Shown: piece by piece, positions 38,318 through 49,078 of the stretch | How positions within the stretch are numbered: position 1 is the first letter of the stretch | How the letters are laid out: every line of letters begins with the position of its first letter | Source of the DNA: Aestuariimicrobium soli | GTDB taxonomy: Bacteria > Actinomycetota > Actinomycetes > Propionibacteriales > Propionibacteriaceae | DNA length: 64,000 nt | Direction of reading: 5' to 3' | NCBI RefSeq assembly: GCF_051192575.1 | Contig: NZ_JBPJSQ010000001.1 | Location: 124,001 to 188,000, forward strand | Notes under the pieces: model-generated | The model's input: the letters and a program-made list of their open reading frames with translations, nothing else | What the model was told of the DNA's origin: nothing | Database searches by the model: none | Position numbers and translations under genes: made by a program

Positions 38318-39145
38318 GTGATCTTCGGACGCAAGAAGAAGGCCACCGGCGAGGTGGAGCACGGCGTCGATTCCGAGGAGTACGCCGACGAGGTGCTGGA
38401 CGACGAGGGTGCTCCCGTGGCGACCGACGACGACGAGCTCGAGGATGACGAGCTCGACGACGACGAACTTGATGACGACGAGCCCGAGGGTGACGACGAG
38501 GACGACCTCGACGACGAACCCGAGGACGACGAGGACGACGAGGACGAGGCGGGCACGCCGTTGGACGACAGCGTGCGCGCGGACGGCCCCTTCGACATCG
38601 ACGAGGTCGATCTCGAGGCCGACGACGTCGACCGGCTCGACTTCGGCACGCTGATCATCACGCCGTTCGAAGACATGCAGATGCAGTTGCAGGCCGACCA
38701 GGCCACCAACCAGGTGCAGAGCGCGCTGATCATGGCGGGCCAGTCGGCGCTGGAGCTGGCCCTGTTCGCCGCCCCGCTGTCGACGTCGATGGTGGACGAC
38801 GTGGTGGCCGAGGTGGTCAACGCGGCGCCGGAGCAGGGCGCGCAGGCGACCGTCAGCCAGGGCCCCTACGGCCCCGACGTGCGTCGCCAGCAGCCGGTGC
38901 AGACCGAGGACGGTCAGGAACTGCTGCACGTGTCGCGCACCTGGTACGCCCAGGGCCCGCGCTGGCTGCTGCGTGGCACGCTGATGGGTCAGGCGGCGCT
39001 CTCCGACGACTTCTCCGACCCCGATGCCGAACTGCTGCTCGAGGTCTTCCGCAACACGGTCGTCCGCCGTGGCACCGAGGCGAAGGTTCCCGGCGACCTC
39101 ATCCCGATGTCGCTGCCCGAATCCATGGTTCCGGTCGAGGGCTGA
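38318..39145 (+). CDS. DUF3710 family protein with long acidic tract
   Basis: A 275-residue actinobacterial protein. Residues about 15-85 are a highly acidic Asp/Glu tract made of GAC/GAT/GAG runs (DELEDDELDDDELDDDEP within it); the DUF3710 domain follows, with RADGPFDIDEVD and FRNTVVRRGTEAKVPG. GTG at 38318 has GGGAAGG upstream. TAGACT at 38255-38260, overlapping the dut stop, may be its own -10, and the leader can form a GCCCGCA/TGCGGGC hairpin (about 38271-38289). Function unknown. The protein is soluble. Confidence 0.87.
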   Translation: MIFGRKKKATGEVEHGVDSEEYADEVLDDEGAPVATDDDELEDDELDDDELDDDEPEGDDEDDLDDEPEDDEDDEDEAGTPLDDSVRADGPFDIDEVDLEADDVDRLDFGTLIITPFEDMQMQLQADQATNQVQSALIMAGQSALELALFAAPLSTSMVDDVVAEVVNAAPEQGAQATVSQGPYGPDVRRQQPVQTEDGQELLHVSRTWYAQGPRWLLRGTLMGQAALSDDFSDPDAELLLEVFRNTVVRRGTEAKVPGDLIPMSLPESMVPVEG

Positions 39146-39147
39146 CG

Positions 39148-39513
39148 ATGATGGGTGAGGGTGGATTCCTACAGGCCATGCGACGGCTGGTGCAGTCCGA
39201 CGCCGAGGTGGCCGATCGCGCGCTCGCCAAGGAGTCGCTGAAGTCGGGCTGTGCCCGGGTCGACGCCTGCTCGATGCGCGACCGGGTGCAGGTGCAGGGG
39301 CTGATCAACTGCCTGACGGTCGAGCCCCGCGGCGACCGTCGCTGGCTCGAGGCCGACCTGACCGACGGCACCGGCAAGGTGACGTTGGTGTGGATGGGCC
39401 GCGACCACATTCCCGGCATCGAGAGTGGTCGACGCCTGCGCGTGCAGGGGCGGTTGGCCAATGATCGCGGCCGCAAGGTGATCTTCAATCCCCAGTACCA
39501 AATCATTGACTGA
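39148..39513 (+). CDS. OB-fold nucleic-acid-binding domain protein
   Basis: A 121-residue protein with an N-terminal helix and an OB-fold (about residues 40-120): RVQVQGLINCLTVEP, WLEADLTDGTGKVTLVWMG and GRRLRVQGRLANDRGRKVIF. This matches the small OB-fold protein that follows DUF3710 in actinobacteria. It probably binds single-stranded nucleic acid. It starts two bases after the DUF3710 stop. Its last codons (YQIID) are repeated just past the stop codon. Confidence 0.85.
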   Translation: MMGEGGFLQAMRRLVQSDAEVADRALAKESLKSGCARVDACSMRDRVQVQGLINCLTVEPRGDRRWLEADLTDGTGKVTLVWMGRDHIPGIESGRRLRVQGRLANDRGRKVIFNPQYQIID

Positions 39514-39552
39514 GTACCAGATCATTGACTGAGCATCAGCTCATTGACTGAC
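39496..39552 (+). repeat. Three-copy 19-bp tandem repeat over the OB-fold gene end
   Basis: Units at 39496-39514, 39515-39533 and 39534-39552 share TCATTGACTGA. The first unit contains the last codons and stop of the OB-fold gene; copies two and three still spell YQIID-stop and HQLID-stop, but out of phase with the gene because 19 is not a multiple of three. It looks like slippage duplication of the gene's tail. Confidence 0.8.
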
Positions 39553-39564
39553 TGAGGGGCACCC

Positions 39565-40245
39565 TCACTGAGCGGGCTGGGGCTTCTCCCGCGGGGCCAA
39601 CAGCTCGCGCAGCGACGTCTCGTGCTCCGGTGAGATCACGAACAGCAGCTCGTCCCCACCCTCCAACGCCCCGTCCTTCTCGGGCGCCGTGGCGACCCCG
39701 TCACGGATCAGCGCCACCAGCACGGCGTCGCCGGGCAGGGTGATGTCGCGCATCTTCACCCCGACGACGGGCGAGACCGCGGGCAGGGTGAGTTCGACCA
39801 GGTTGGCCGAGCCCTGCTGGAACGTGAACAGGCGCACCAGGTCGCCGACGCTGACCGCCTCTTCGACCAGGGCCGACATCAGGCGTGGGGTCGACACGGC
39901 CACGTCAACACCCCACACCTCATCGAACATCCACTCGTTGCCGGGGTGGTTCACCCGGGCGACGGTGCGCGGCACGGCGAACTCGGTCTTCGCCAGCAGC
40001 GAGTGCACGAGGTTCACCTTGTCGTCGCCGGTGGCCGCGATCGACACGTCGCAGCTGTCGAGCCGCGCCTCCTCGAGGGTGTCCAGCTCGCAGGCGTCGG
40101 CGAGCAGCCACTCGGCGTCGGCGACCGACTCGGGCTTGATCGCCTTGGGGTCACGGTCGATCAGCAGCACGGAGTGACCGTTGACGATCAGCTCGCGGGC
40201 GATCGATCGTCCGACATTGCCGGCTCCGACGATGGCGACTCGCAT
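39565..40245 (-). CDS. TrkA-type potassium channel regulatory protein (CeoC-like)
   Basis: A 226-residue cytosolic protein with an N-terminal RCK nucleotide-binding domain (MRVAIVGAGNVGRSIARELI, then VLLIDRD with the ribose-binding acid) and a C-terminal TrkA-C domain (from about residue 140: LTLPAVSPVVGVKMRDITLPG). It gates a K+ uptake channel in response to NAD(H) or nucleotides. It follows a second TrkA-type gene by 33 bases on the same strand; the two usually act together. Confidence 0.9.
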   Translation of the reverse strand: MRVAIVGAGNVGRSIARELIVNGHSVLLIDRDPKAIKPESVADAEWLLADACELDTLEEARLDSCDVSIAATGDDKVNLVHSLLAKTEFAVPRTVARVNHPGNEWMFDEVWGVDVAVSTPRLMSALVEEAVSVGDLVRLFTFQQGSANLVELTLPAVSPVVGVKMRDITLPGDAVLVALIRDGVATAPEKDGALEGGDELLFVISPEHETSLRELLAPREKPQPAQ

Positions 40246-40278
40246 GGTGGTTGCTTTCTGTGGTGGATCGCTGGGTGG

Positions 40279-40941
40279 TCAGTGCTTGACGGGCGGGTTC
40301 GCCAGGGCCGACTCGACCTCGTCGAGGCGCTCGGAGTCAACGGCGACGTAGAGCAGGTCGCCGTCCTGCAGCACGGTCTCGGCGTTGGGCACGATGCCCT
40401 TGCCGAAGCGCATCACGAAGGGCAGCGGCGTGCGCAGCTTCTCCTGGATGAGCCAGACCTTCTTGCCCACCCACGCCTCGTGATGATGGATCTGGACGAG
40501 GCGCACCGCGCCAGCCGGGTCGCGCCACACCGGCTCGGAACCCTCGGGGAGCAACGAGCGCAGCACCTGGTTGGCGGCCCACCGCACGGTCGCCACGGTC
40601 GGGATGCCGAGGCGTTCATAGACCTCGGCGCGCCCCTGGTCGTAGATGCGAGCCACCACGTTGTCGACCCCGAACTCCTCGCGCACCGTGCGGGCGGCGA
40701 GCACGTTGGAGTTGTCGCCGGACGAGACGGCGGCGAATCCGCCCGCCCGCTCGATGCCCGCCTGCTGCAGCACCTCGCGGTCGAAGCCGACTCCCTTGAC
40801 GGTCTCACCGCGGAAGTCCGGGCCGAGCCGACGGAAGGCCTCGACATCGACGTCGATCATCGCCACCGAGTGGCCGCGCTTCTCGAGCGCGCGCGCCAAC
40901 GTCGAGCCCACTCGTCCGCATCCCATGATGACGATGTGCAC
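40279..40941 (-). CDS. TrkA-type potassium channel regulatory protein (CeoB-like)
   Basis: A 220-residue RCK protein that starts HIVIMGCGRVGSTLARALE (Rossmann glycine motif) with VAMIDVD after it, and has a TrkA-C domain in its last 80 residues. GTG 40941 is preceded by AAAGGA seven bases upstream; the open frame runs further but without similarity. It is the first gene of the pair and is divergent from the APC permease. No Trk membrane subunit is in the window, so the APC permease may be the regulated K+ transporter, which is an inference. Confidence 0.9.
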   Translation of the reverse strand: MHIVIMGCGRVGSTLARALEKRGHSVAMIDVDVEAFRRLGPDFRGETVKGVGFDREVLQQAGIERAGGFAAVSSGDNSNVLAARTVREEFGVDNVVARIYDQGRAEVYERLGIPTVATVRWAANQVLRSLLPEGSEPVWRDPAGAVRLVQIHHHEAWVGKKVWLIQEKLRTPLPFVMRFGKGIVPNAETVLQDGDLLYVAVDSERLDEVESALANPPVKH

Positions 40942-41027
40942 GCCCCATCCTTTCGTCGCAGCGACCGGCCCGAACCAGCCGCCGACCGCACTCTCGCGGG
41001 TCAGCCTACGCTGTGCCGAGGCTGGCG

Positions 41028-41033
41028 TATTGT
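41028..41033 (+). promoter_or_regulatory. Candidate -10 box of the APC permease gene
   Basis: TATTGT lies eight bases before the GTG at 41042 and no ribosome binding site is visible. It fits the leaderless pattern. Confidence 0.45.
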
Positions 41034-41041
41034 TGCCGCTC

Positions 41042-43090
41042 GTGAACGCGGTCGATGCCCTCAAACGCCTGCTGGTGGGGCGCAAGCTAGCCAGTGCCCA
41101 GATGAGCGAGACACTGCTGCCCAAGCGCATCGCGCTGCCCGTGTTCGCCTCCGACGCCCTGTCGTCGGTGGCCTACGCACCCGATGAGATCCTGCTGACC
41201 CTGTCGCTGGCCGGCATGGCCGGTTTCGCCTTCTCGTGGAAGATCGGGCTGGCCGTCGCCTGCGTGATGTTGGTGGTGGTGCTCAGCTACCGCCAGACGG
41301 TGCACGCCTACCCCTCGGGTGGTGGCGACTACGAGGTGGCCACCGTCAATCTCGGTCCCAATGCCGGGCTCACGGTGGCCAGTGCCCTGCTCGTCGACTA
41401 CGTGCTCACGGTGGCCGTCTCGGTCTCGTCGGGCATTCAGAACGCCGAGGCGATGCTGCCGTTCATCCGGGGTCACGAGGGCTGGATCGCGGCGATCGTC
41501 GTGCTCGTCCTGATGCTGTTGAACCTGCGGGGTGTCAAGGAGTCGGGCACTCTGTTCTCGATCCCGACCTACTGCTTCATGGTGGGCATCATCGGCATGA
41601 CCCTGTGGGGTCTGTTCCAGATCTTCGTGCTCGGCAACCAGCTGCGCGCGCCGACGGCCGACTGGCAGGTGGTGGGCGTCGACCCGCAGTACACGGCGAT
41701 GACCGGTTTCGCCATGGTTGCCCTGCTGGCGCGGGCCTTCTCGTCCGGTTGTGCGGCCCTGACGGGTGTGGAGGCGATCTCGAACGGCGTGCCGGCCTTC
41801 AAGGAGCCCAAGAGCCACAACGCGGCCACCACGCTGGCGTTGCTGGGTGGCATCGCGGTCACCATGCTGCTCGGCATCATCGTGTTGTCGAACCAGCTCA
41901 AGGTGCACCTGATCGACGACCACGGGGGTTCGTACTACCTGTTGCCCGACGGCACCCAACGGCACGAGCAGGCGAGCACCGCCGTCGGCCAGCTGGCCAG
42001 CACGGTCTTCGCCGACTTCCGGCCCGCGTTCTACTTCGTGATCATCGCCACGATGGTGATCCTGTTCCTGGCGGCCAACACGGCGTTCAACGGGTTCCCG
42101 GTGCTGGGGTCGATCCTCGCCCGCGACGGTTACCTGCCCAAACAGCTGCACAGCCGCGGTGACCGACTGGCCTACTCCAACGGCATCGTGCTGCTGGCCT
42201 TCGCCGCCGCGGGGCTGGTGCTGATCTTCGACGCCTCGGTGACCGCGCTCATCCAGCTCTACGTGGTCGGGGTGTTCGTCTCGTTCACGGTCAGCCAGAC
42301 CGGCATGCTGCGTCACTGGACGAGGCATCTGCGCACCGAGAACGACCCGGCCCGCCGCGCCACCATGCAGCGCTCCCGGGTGATCAACGCGATCGGCCTG
42401 ACGATGACCGGCGTGGTGCTGGTGGTCGTGCTGATCTCGAAGTTCACCCACGGCGCCTACCTGGCGATCATCGCGATGGCCGCGGTCTTCGGCGTCATGA
42501 AGCTGGTGCGTCACCACTACCAGAAGGTCTCCGAGGAGACTCGCATCCAGTCGAACAGCGATCGCGTGCTGCCCAGCCGCATTCGCAATGTGGTCTTCGT
42601 GCACCAGCTCAACAAGCCCACGCTGCGCGCCCTGATGTTCGCCAAGGCCGCACGGGTGTCGGCGCTGGAGGCCGTCACCGTGTCGACGGACGACGACGAG
42701 ACCCACCGCCTGATGGAGGACTGGGACAGGGCCGACCTCGGCATTCGGCTGCGCGTGCTGGCCTCGCCCTACCGCGAGCTCACCGGCCCGTTCATCGAGT
42801 ACGTGCGTGGCCTGCGTTCGGCCAACCCGCGCGATGTCGTCAACGTGTTCATTCCCGAGTTCGTCGTCGGGCACTGGTGGGAGCAGTTCCTGCACAACCA
42901 GACGGCCCTGCTGATCCGCACCCGACTGCACTTCATGAGTGGCGTGATGGTGACCTCGGTGCCGTACCAGTTGCGGTCGTCGCGGGAGCGGTTCTCGCAG
43001 GAGGATCCGCTGGCCTGGCGCAGTGAGGTCGAGCACGAGGCCGCCCAACAGTCCGAGGCCGCCCAACAGTCCGGGGCGAGCGAGCGGTGA
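41042..43090 (+). CDS. APC-family permease (KimA/KUP-like K+ or amino acid transporter)
   Basis: A 682-residue membrane protein: about 12 helices in residues 30-510, then a 170-residue cytosolic domain. The first helix region reads LPVFASDALSSVAYAPDEI, typical of the actinobacterial APC group near trkA genes and related to KimA potassium importers. The C-terminal soluble part (NKPTLRALMFAKAARVSALEAVTV) resembles a Usp-like regulatory domain, as in KimA. The C-terminal tail has an exact 18-bp duplication. The start is GTG; the end overlaps the methyltransferase gene by four bases (GTGA). Confidence 0.87.
   Translation: MNAVDALKRLLVGRKLASAQMSETLLPKRIALPVFASDALSSVAYAPDEILLTLSLAGMAGFAFSWKIGLAVACVMLVVVLSYRQTVHAYPSGGGDYEVATVNLGPNAGLTVASALLVDYVLTVAVSVSSGIQNAEAMLPFIRGHEGWIAAIVVLVLMLLNLRGVKESGTLFSIPTYCFMVGIIGMTLWGLFQIFVLGNQLRAPTADWQVVGVDPQYTAMTGFAMVALLARAFSSGCAALTGVEAISNGVPAFKEPKSHNAATTLALLGGIAVTMLLGIIVLSNQLKVHLIDDHGGSYYLLPDGTQRHEQASTAVGQLASTVFADFRPAFYFVIIATMVILFLAANTAFNGFPVLGSILARDGYLPKQLHSRGDRLAYSNGIVLLAFAAAGLVLIFDASVTALIQLYVVGVFVSFTVSQTGMLRHWTRHLRTENDPARRATMQRSRVINAIGLTMTGVVLVVVLISKFTHGAYLAIIAMAAVFGVMKLVRHHYQKVSEETRIQSNSDRVLPSRIRNVVFVHQLNKPTLRALMFAKAARVSALEAVTVSTDDDETHRLMEDWDRADLGIRLRVLASPYRELTGPFIEYVRGLRSANPRDVVNVFIPEFVVGHWWEQFLHNQTALLIRTRLHFMSGVMVTSVPYQLRSSRERFSQEDPLAWRSEVEHEAAQQSEAAQQSGASER
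43037..43072 (+). repeat. Perfect 18-bp tandem duplication at the APC gene tail
   Basis: Two identical copies of an 18-bp unit (43037-43054 and 43055-43072) encode EAAQQS twice near the C terminus. In frame, so harmless, but it could vary in copy number between strains. Confidence 0.9.
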
Positions 43091-44274
43091 GTCACCCCTC
43101 CGACGGATCACTGATCACCCTCGATCTCGAACGGGTGGCGCATGGTGGTCATGTCGTGGCCCGGCACGACGGCCGCGTCGTCTTCGTGCACGGCGGGCTG
43201 CCGGGGGAGCGGGTGACCGTCCGGATCACCGACACCAGCAAGCCCAGCTTCTGGCGCGGTGAGGTCGTCGACGTGCTCGTCGCCTCCCACGACCGCGTCG
43301 CGCCCCCGTGCCCGGTCGCCGGGGAGTGCGGGGGCTGCGACCTGCAGCACGTCGGGCAGCAGGGCCAGTGGGCGTGGAAGACCGCCGTGCTGGCCGAGCA
43401 ACTGCAGCGGCTCGCGGGCATCACCTGGCAGGGCGAGGTCACCCAGGTTCCCGGGCTGACCGGCTGGCGCACCCGACTCGACCTGCGGGTGGACGACCAG
43501 GGGCGGCCCGGCATGCTCGCCCGCCGCAGCCATCGGGTGGTGCCCCTGCCGGAGCAGGGTTGCCTGATCGCGCACCCGGACCTTGGCGCCGTCGACCTGT
43601 CCGCCTCCCTGGTGGGGCCCGACACCCGCGAGCTTCGCCTGGCCGTCGGCGAGGACGGGGTCTCGGCGCTCGCCGACGGGCAGCTCGTCGCGGGGCCGGA
43701 GCTCGTCCGACATCGGGTACCTGACGGGGACGAGGCAGGTCGCGAGTTCCGCGTGCACCCCGCCGGCTTCTGGCAGGTGCACCCGCACGCGGCCACCCTG
43801 CTCACCGAGCAGGTGCTGGAGGGGCTCGACCCGCGGTCGGGGGAGACCGCGCTCGATCTCTACTGCGGCGTGGGGCTGTTCGCCGGCGCGCTGGTCGACC
43901 GAGGGGTCAGGGTCACCGGCGTCGAGATCAACAAGCGGGCGGTGGCGCAGGCCCGGCTGAACGTTCCCGAGGCTCGGTTCATCGCCGCCCCGCTCGACCG
44001 GGCATTGGGGCGACTCCCCGCCCGGGTCGACCTGGTGGTGCTCGACCCCGCCCGACAGGGCGCGGGCAAGCAGGTCGTGCGGCACGTCGCGGGGCTGGGG
44101 GCGCGCGCGATCGTGCATGTTGGCTGCGACCCGGCGGCCTTCGCGCGCGACCTGGCGCTGTTCGCCGACCAGGGCTGGGAGCCGGAGTGGATTCGGGGCT
44201 TCGACCTGTTCGGCATGACCCATCACCTGGAGGCGGTGGCCAGCCTTCGTCCCCGTCCGAGAGTCACGCGTTGA
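43087..44274 (+). CDS. TRAM-domain class I methyltransferase (TrmA/RlmD-like)
   Basis: A 395-residue RNA m5U methyltransferase type protein. The N-terminal TRAM domain (residues 1-60) contains GGHVVARHDGRVVFVHGGLPGERV. The four-Cys iron-sulfur site is reduced: CPVAGECGGCDLQH has three cysteines close together. The SAM domain has LDLYCGVGLFAGAL and VTGVEINKRAV, and the motif DPARQGAGKQVV. The usual catalytic Cys in SCxP reads VGCDPAAFARD, with the Cys kept. Target RNA is not evident. Confidence 0.88.
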   Translation: MSHPSDGSLITLDLERVAHGGHVVARHDGRVVFVHGGLPGERVTVRITDTSKPSFWRGEVVDVLVASHDRVAPPCPVAGECGGCDLQHVGQQGQWAWKTAVLAEQLQRLAGITWQGEVTQVPGLTGWRTRLDLRVDDQGRPGMLARRSHRVVPLPEQGCLIAHPDLGAVDLSASLVGPDTRELRLAVGEDGVSALADGQLVAGPELVRHRVPDGDEAGREFRVHPAGFWQVHPHAATLLTEQVLEGLDPRSGETALDLYCGVGLFAGALVDRGVRVTGVEINKRAVAQARLNVPEARFIAAPLDRALGRLPARVDLVVLDPARQGAGKQVVRHVAGLGARAIVHVGCDPAAFARDLALFADQGWEPEWIRGFDLFGMTHHLEAVASLRPRPRVTR

Positions 44275-44330
44275 GGCTCGGCGACGCACCGATTGCGGCA
44301 GACTGGCGGCGATGACGTCGGGTCGCGTGA

Positions 44331-44346
44331 TATCTTGACGTCAAGA
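44331..44346 (+). promoter_or_regulatory. Palindromic operator at the acnA promoter
   Basis: TCTTGACGTCAAGA (44333-44346) is a perfect 14-bp palindrome 23 bases before the aconitase ATG. It overlaps TATCTT (44331-44336), a plausible -10, so a bound protein would block transcription. Aconitase genes in actinobacteria are controlled by TetR-type AcnR proteins, but no regulator gene follows acnA here because the island interrupts the locus. Confidence 0.6.
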
Positions 44347-44369
44347 GACTTTGAGCCACAGGAGACACC

Positions 44370-47045
<2,676 letters not shown>

Positions 47046-47112
47046 TCCGATCGGCTCGGATACGAGGCGACCTGGCCTCTGACACGCCCGGCGTGTCTGG
47101 GTTCAGAGTCTC

Positions 47113-47156
47113 ACACGTGCGCCCCGCCAGGCTTCGGCCTGGCGGGGCGCACGTGT
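47113..47156 (+). terminator. Terminator after acnA
   Basis: A perfect 20-bp stem (47113-47132 with 47137-47156) capped by a TTCG tetraloop, 67 bases after the acnA stop. The stretch from it to the next gene at 47314 contains a 16-bp palindrome (47196-47211) of no clear role and otherwise nothing I recognise. Confidence 0.85.
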
Positions 47157-47313
47157 ACGCCTTCCGCACGAAGCCTTGGCCCGAGTGGCGCGAATCGGCT
47201 CCGCGGAGCCGGCTGGCCTGAGATCCTGTAGCGGGACGGCGGACACGCAGGCAGGTCACGTTGATCAGGCCCCTCGGGGAGCTGAACCTACCGACTCAAC
47301 TGGGGGCTTACGC

Positions 47314-49074
47314 ATGATGCTTCGTCGACTTCGGATCGAGCACTTCCGCGGCATCGCGCGTACGGACTGGAGGATCGACCGGCGGTTGGTGGCGCTGGTC
47401 GGCGCGGGCGACAGCACGAAGACGACGCTGATGGACGCGATCGGGCTGGTGCTCAGTCCGAGCTATAACCCCCAGTTCACCGATGCGGACTTCTACAACT
47501 TCGACTTGACGAAGGACATCGTCATCGAAGCGGTCGTCACCGAGCTCCCGGACAACCTTGTCAAGGAAGGCCAGCTCGGCAAGGACCGCTCGGGGCTGAG
47601 GCCCGACGGCACGCTCGTCCATGATCCCGTCGACGACGCCGAGGAGTGCCTCGTCGTCCGATTGACGGTGACTCCGGATCTCGAGCCCACCTGGGAAGTG
47701 GTGCGCCCCGATTCCGATGACGCCCGCCCGATCTCGGCGAACCAAAGGCGGCAGCTCGGCTTCTTCCGGCTCGGCGAGCGGCCCGACTTTCACTTCCGCT
47801 GGGCGCGAGGGTCGGCGCTGTCGGGGCTCACCGAGGGCGGCGACGGCGCTTCGTCGGTGATCCTCGATGCGCATCGCGAAGCGCGCACTGCAGTGTTCCA
47901 AGCGAAGCCGAATGCGCTTCACGACGCTGCCGCGGCGGCACAGAAGTCGGCCAGCGTCTTTGGGGCGGGGTCGTTCGGCGAACTGCGCCCTGGTCTCGAG
48001 CCAGGCTCCTCGTCATCGACCCACGCGCTGCTGCTGCACGACGGCGAGGTGCCACTGTCGAGCCTCGGACTCGGGACTCGGCGGCTGACGAGCCTGGCCA
48101 TCCAGGACCGGTCTATGGAAGAGGGCTCGATCATCGCGATCGACGAAGTCGAGCACGGGCTCGAGCCCCATCGACTGGCTCAGGCCCTGCACCGCCTGCG
48201 GCAGCGAACGGAGGCCAACAAGCTCCAGATCATCATGACGACACACTCGCCCGTCGCGGTGACGACTCTCCGCGCGGAAGACATCGAGGTCGTCCATGCC
48301 GATGGGGCAGGAACCACCACATGCAGAGCAGTTCCCTCCGATCTCGACAAAGTGCAGGGAACGTTGCGCAGCGCGCCAGACGCCTTACTGGGTCGCAGGG
48401 TGATGGTCGGCGAGGGTGCCACCGAAGTTGGCCTCCTGCGGGCGCTGCTTCGCCACTGGGATGAGCAGCGTCTAGACCAGGGCTTGGATGGATCCGCGGC
48501 GGTGGGCACCGTCCTCGTTGATGGCAGAGGAGGGTCTCAGTCGCTGCAACGGGCTACGAACTTCCATGAGCTCGGATACCTGACCTGCGCGCTGCTCGAC
48601 CACGACGACCCAGCCATCGACACTGATGTCGAGCGGGCCTGCACGGCCGGCATTACCGTGCACCGCTGGACTCCGGGTTGCGATGTCGAGCGCGAGATCA
48701 TCCGTGAGCTCCCGATGACGGGCGTTCAGGACGTCGTCGACCTCGCCGTCAGTATTCGTGGTCAGGAGTCGGTTCTGGCCGCCGTTGGCGCGCGAGTCTC
48801 CGGTGGGAAACTCTCGGGAACTCAAGTAGCGACCTGGCTTGTGCAGGCGGGTGTGGCCGAGGCAGCGCTCCGGTCCGCGATCGCGAGCGCGGCGGTCGCA
48901 AAGGACAGGGAATGGTTCAAGCGGCAAGAACGCGGAGAAGACTTGGCTGGCGTCGTCATCGCACACTGTACAGACCTGGCCGGCACCCATCTCAAGGCAG
49001 TGCTCGACGGACTCCGCGCCTTCGCGTATGACGAAGAGCCGGTGCTGCTCGACGCAGATGAGGGAGAGGCGTAA
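47314..49074 (+). CDS. gajA: Gabija-like GajA: OLD-family ATPase with TOPRIM nuclease domain
   Basis: A 586-residue protein with an N-terminal ABC/SMC-like ATPase and a C-terminal TOPRIM domain, the layout of GajA (about 580 residues). It begins LRRLRIEHFRGIARTDW. The P-loop is GAGDSTKT (residues 30-37), with Thr where Gly normally precedes Lys. Walker B is IIAIDEVEH (273-281) and the H-loop TTHS is at 309-312. The TOPRIM Glu is in VGEGATE (Glu367) and the DxD pair is Asp429 and Asp431 in LLDHDDP. GajA nicks DNA when phage replication depletes nucleotides. The helicase gene follows after four bases. ATG 47314 was chosen where similarity begins. Confidence 0.82.
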   Translation: MMLRRLRIEHFRGIARTDWRIDRRLVALVGAGDSTKTTLMDAIGLVLSPSYNPQFTDADFYNFDLTKDIVIEAVVTELPDNLVKEGQLGKDRSGLRPDGTLVHDPVDDAEECLVVRLTVTPDLEPTWEVVRPDSDDARPISANQRRQLGFFRLGERPDFHFRWARGSALSGLTEGGDGASSVILDAHREARTAVFQAKPNALHDAAAAAQKSASVFGAGSFGELRPGLEPGSSSSTHALLLHDGEVPLSSLGLGTRRLTSLAIQDRSMEEGSIIAIDEVEHGLEPHRLAQALHRLRQRTEANKLQIIMTTHSPVAVTTLRAEDIEVVHADGAGTTTCRAVPSDLDKVQGTLRSAPDALLGRRVMVGEGATEVGLLRALLRHWDEQRLDQGLDGSAAVGTVLVDGRGGSQSLQRATNFHELGYLTCALLDHDDPAIDTDVERACTAGITVHRWTPGCDVEREIIRELPMTGVQDVVDLAVSIRGQESVLAAVGARVSGGKLSGTQVATWLVQAGVAEAALRSAIASAAVAKDREWFKRQERGEDLAGVVIAHCTDLAGTHLKAVLDGLRAFAYDEEPVLLDADEGEA

Positions 49075-49078
49075 CTCG

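Noticed and set aside
47196..47211. A perfect 16-bp palindrome upstream of gajA
   Set aside because: GC-only palindromes of this size arise in such DNA; it is about 100 bases from the gene with no promoter box nearby, so no role can be assigned.
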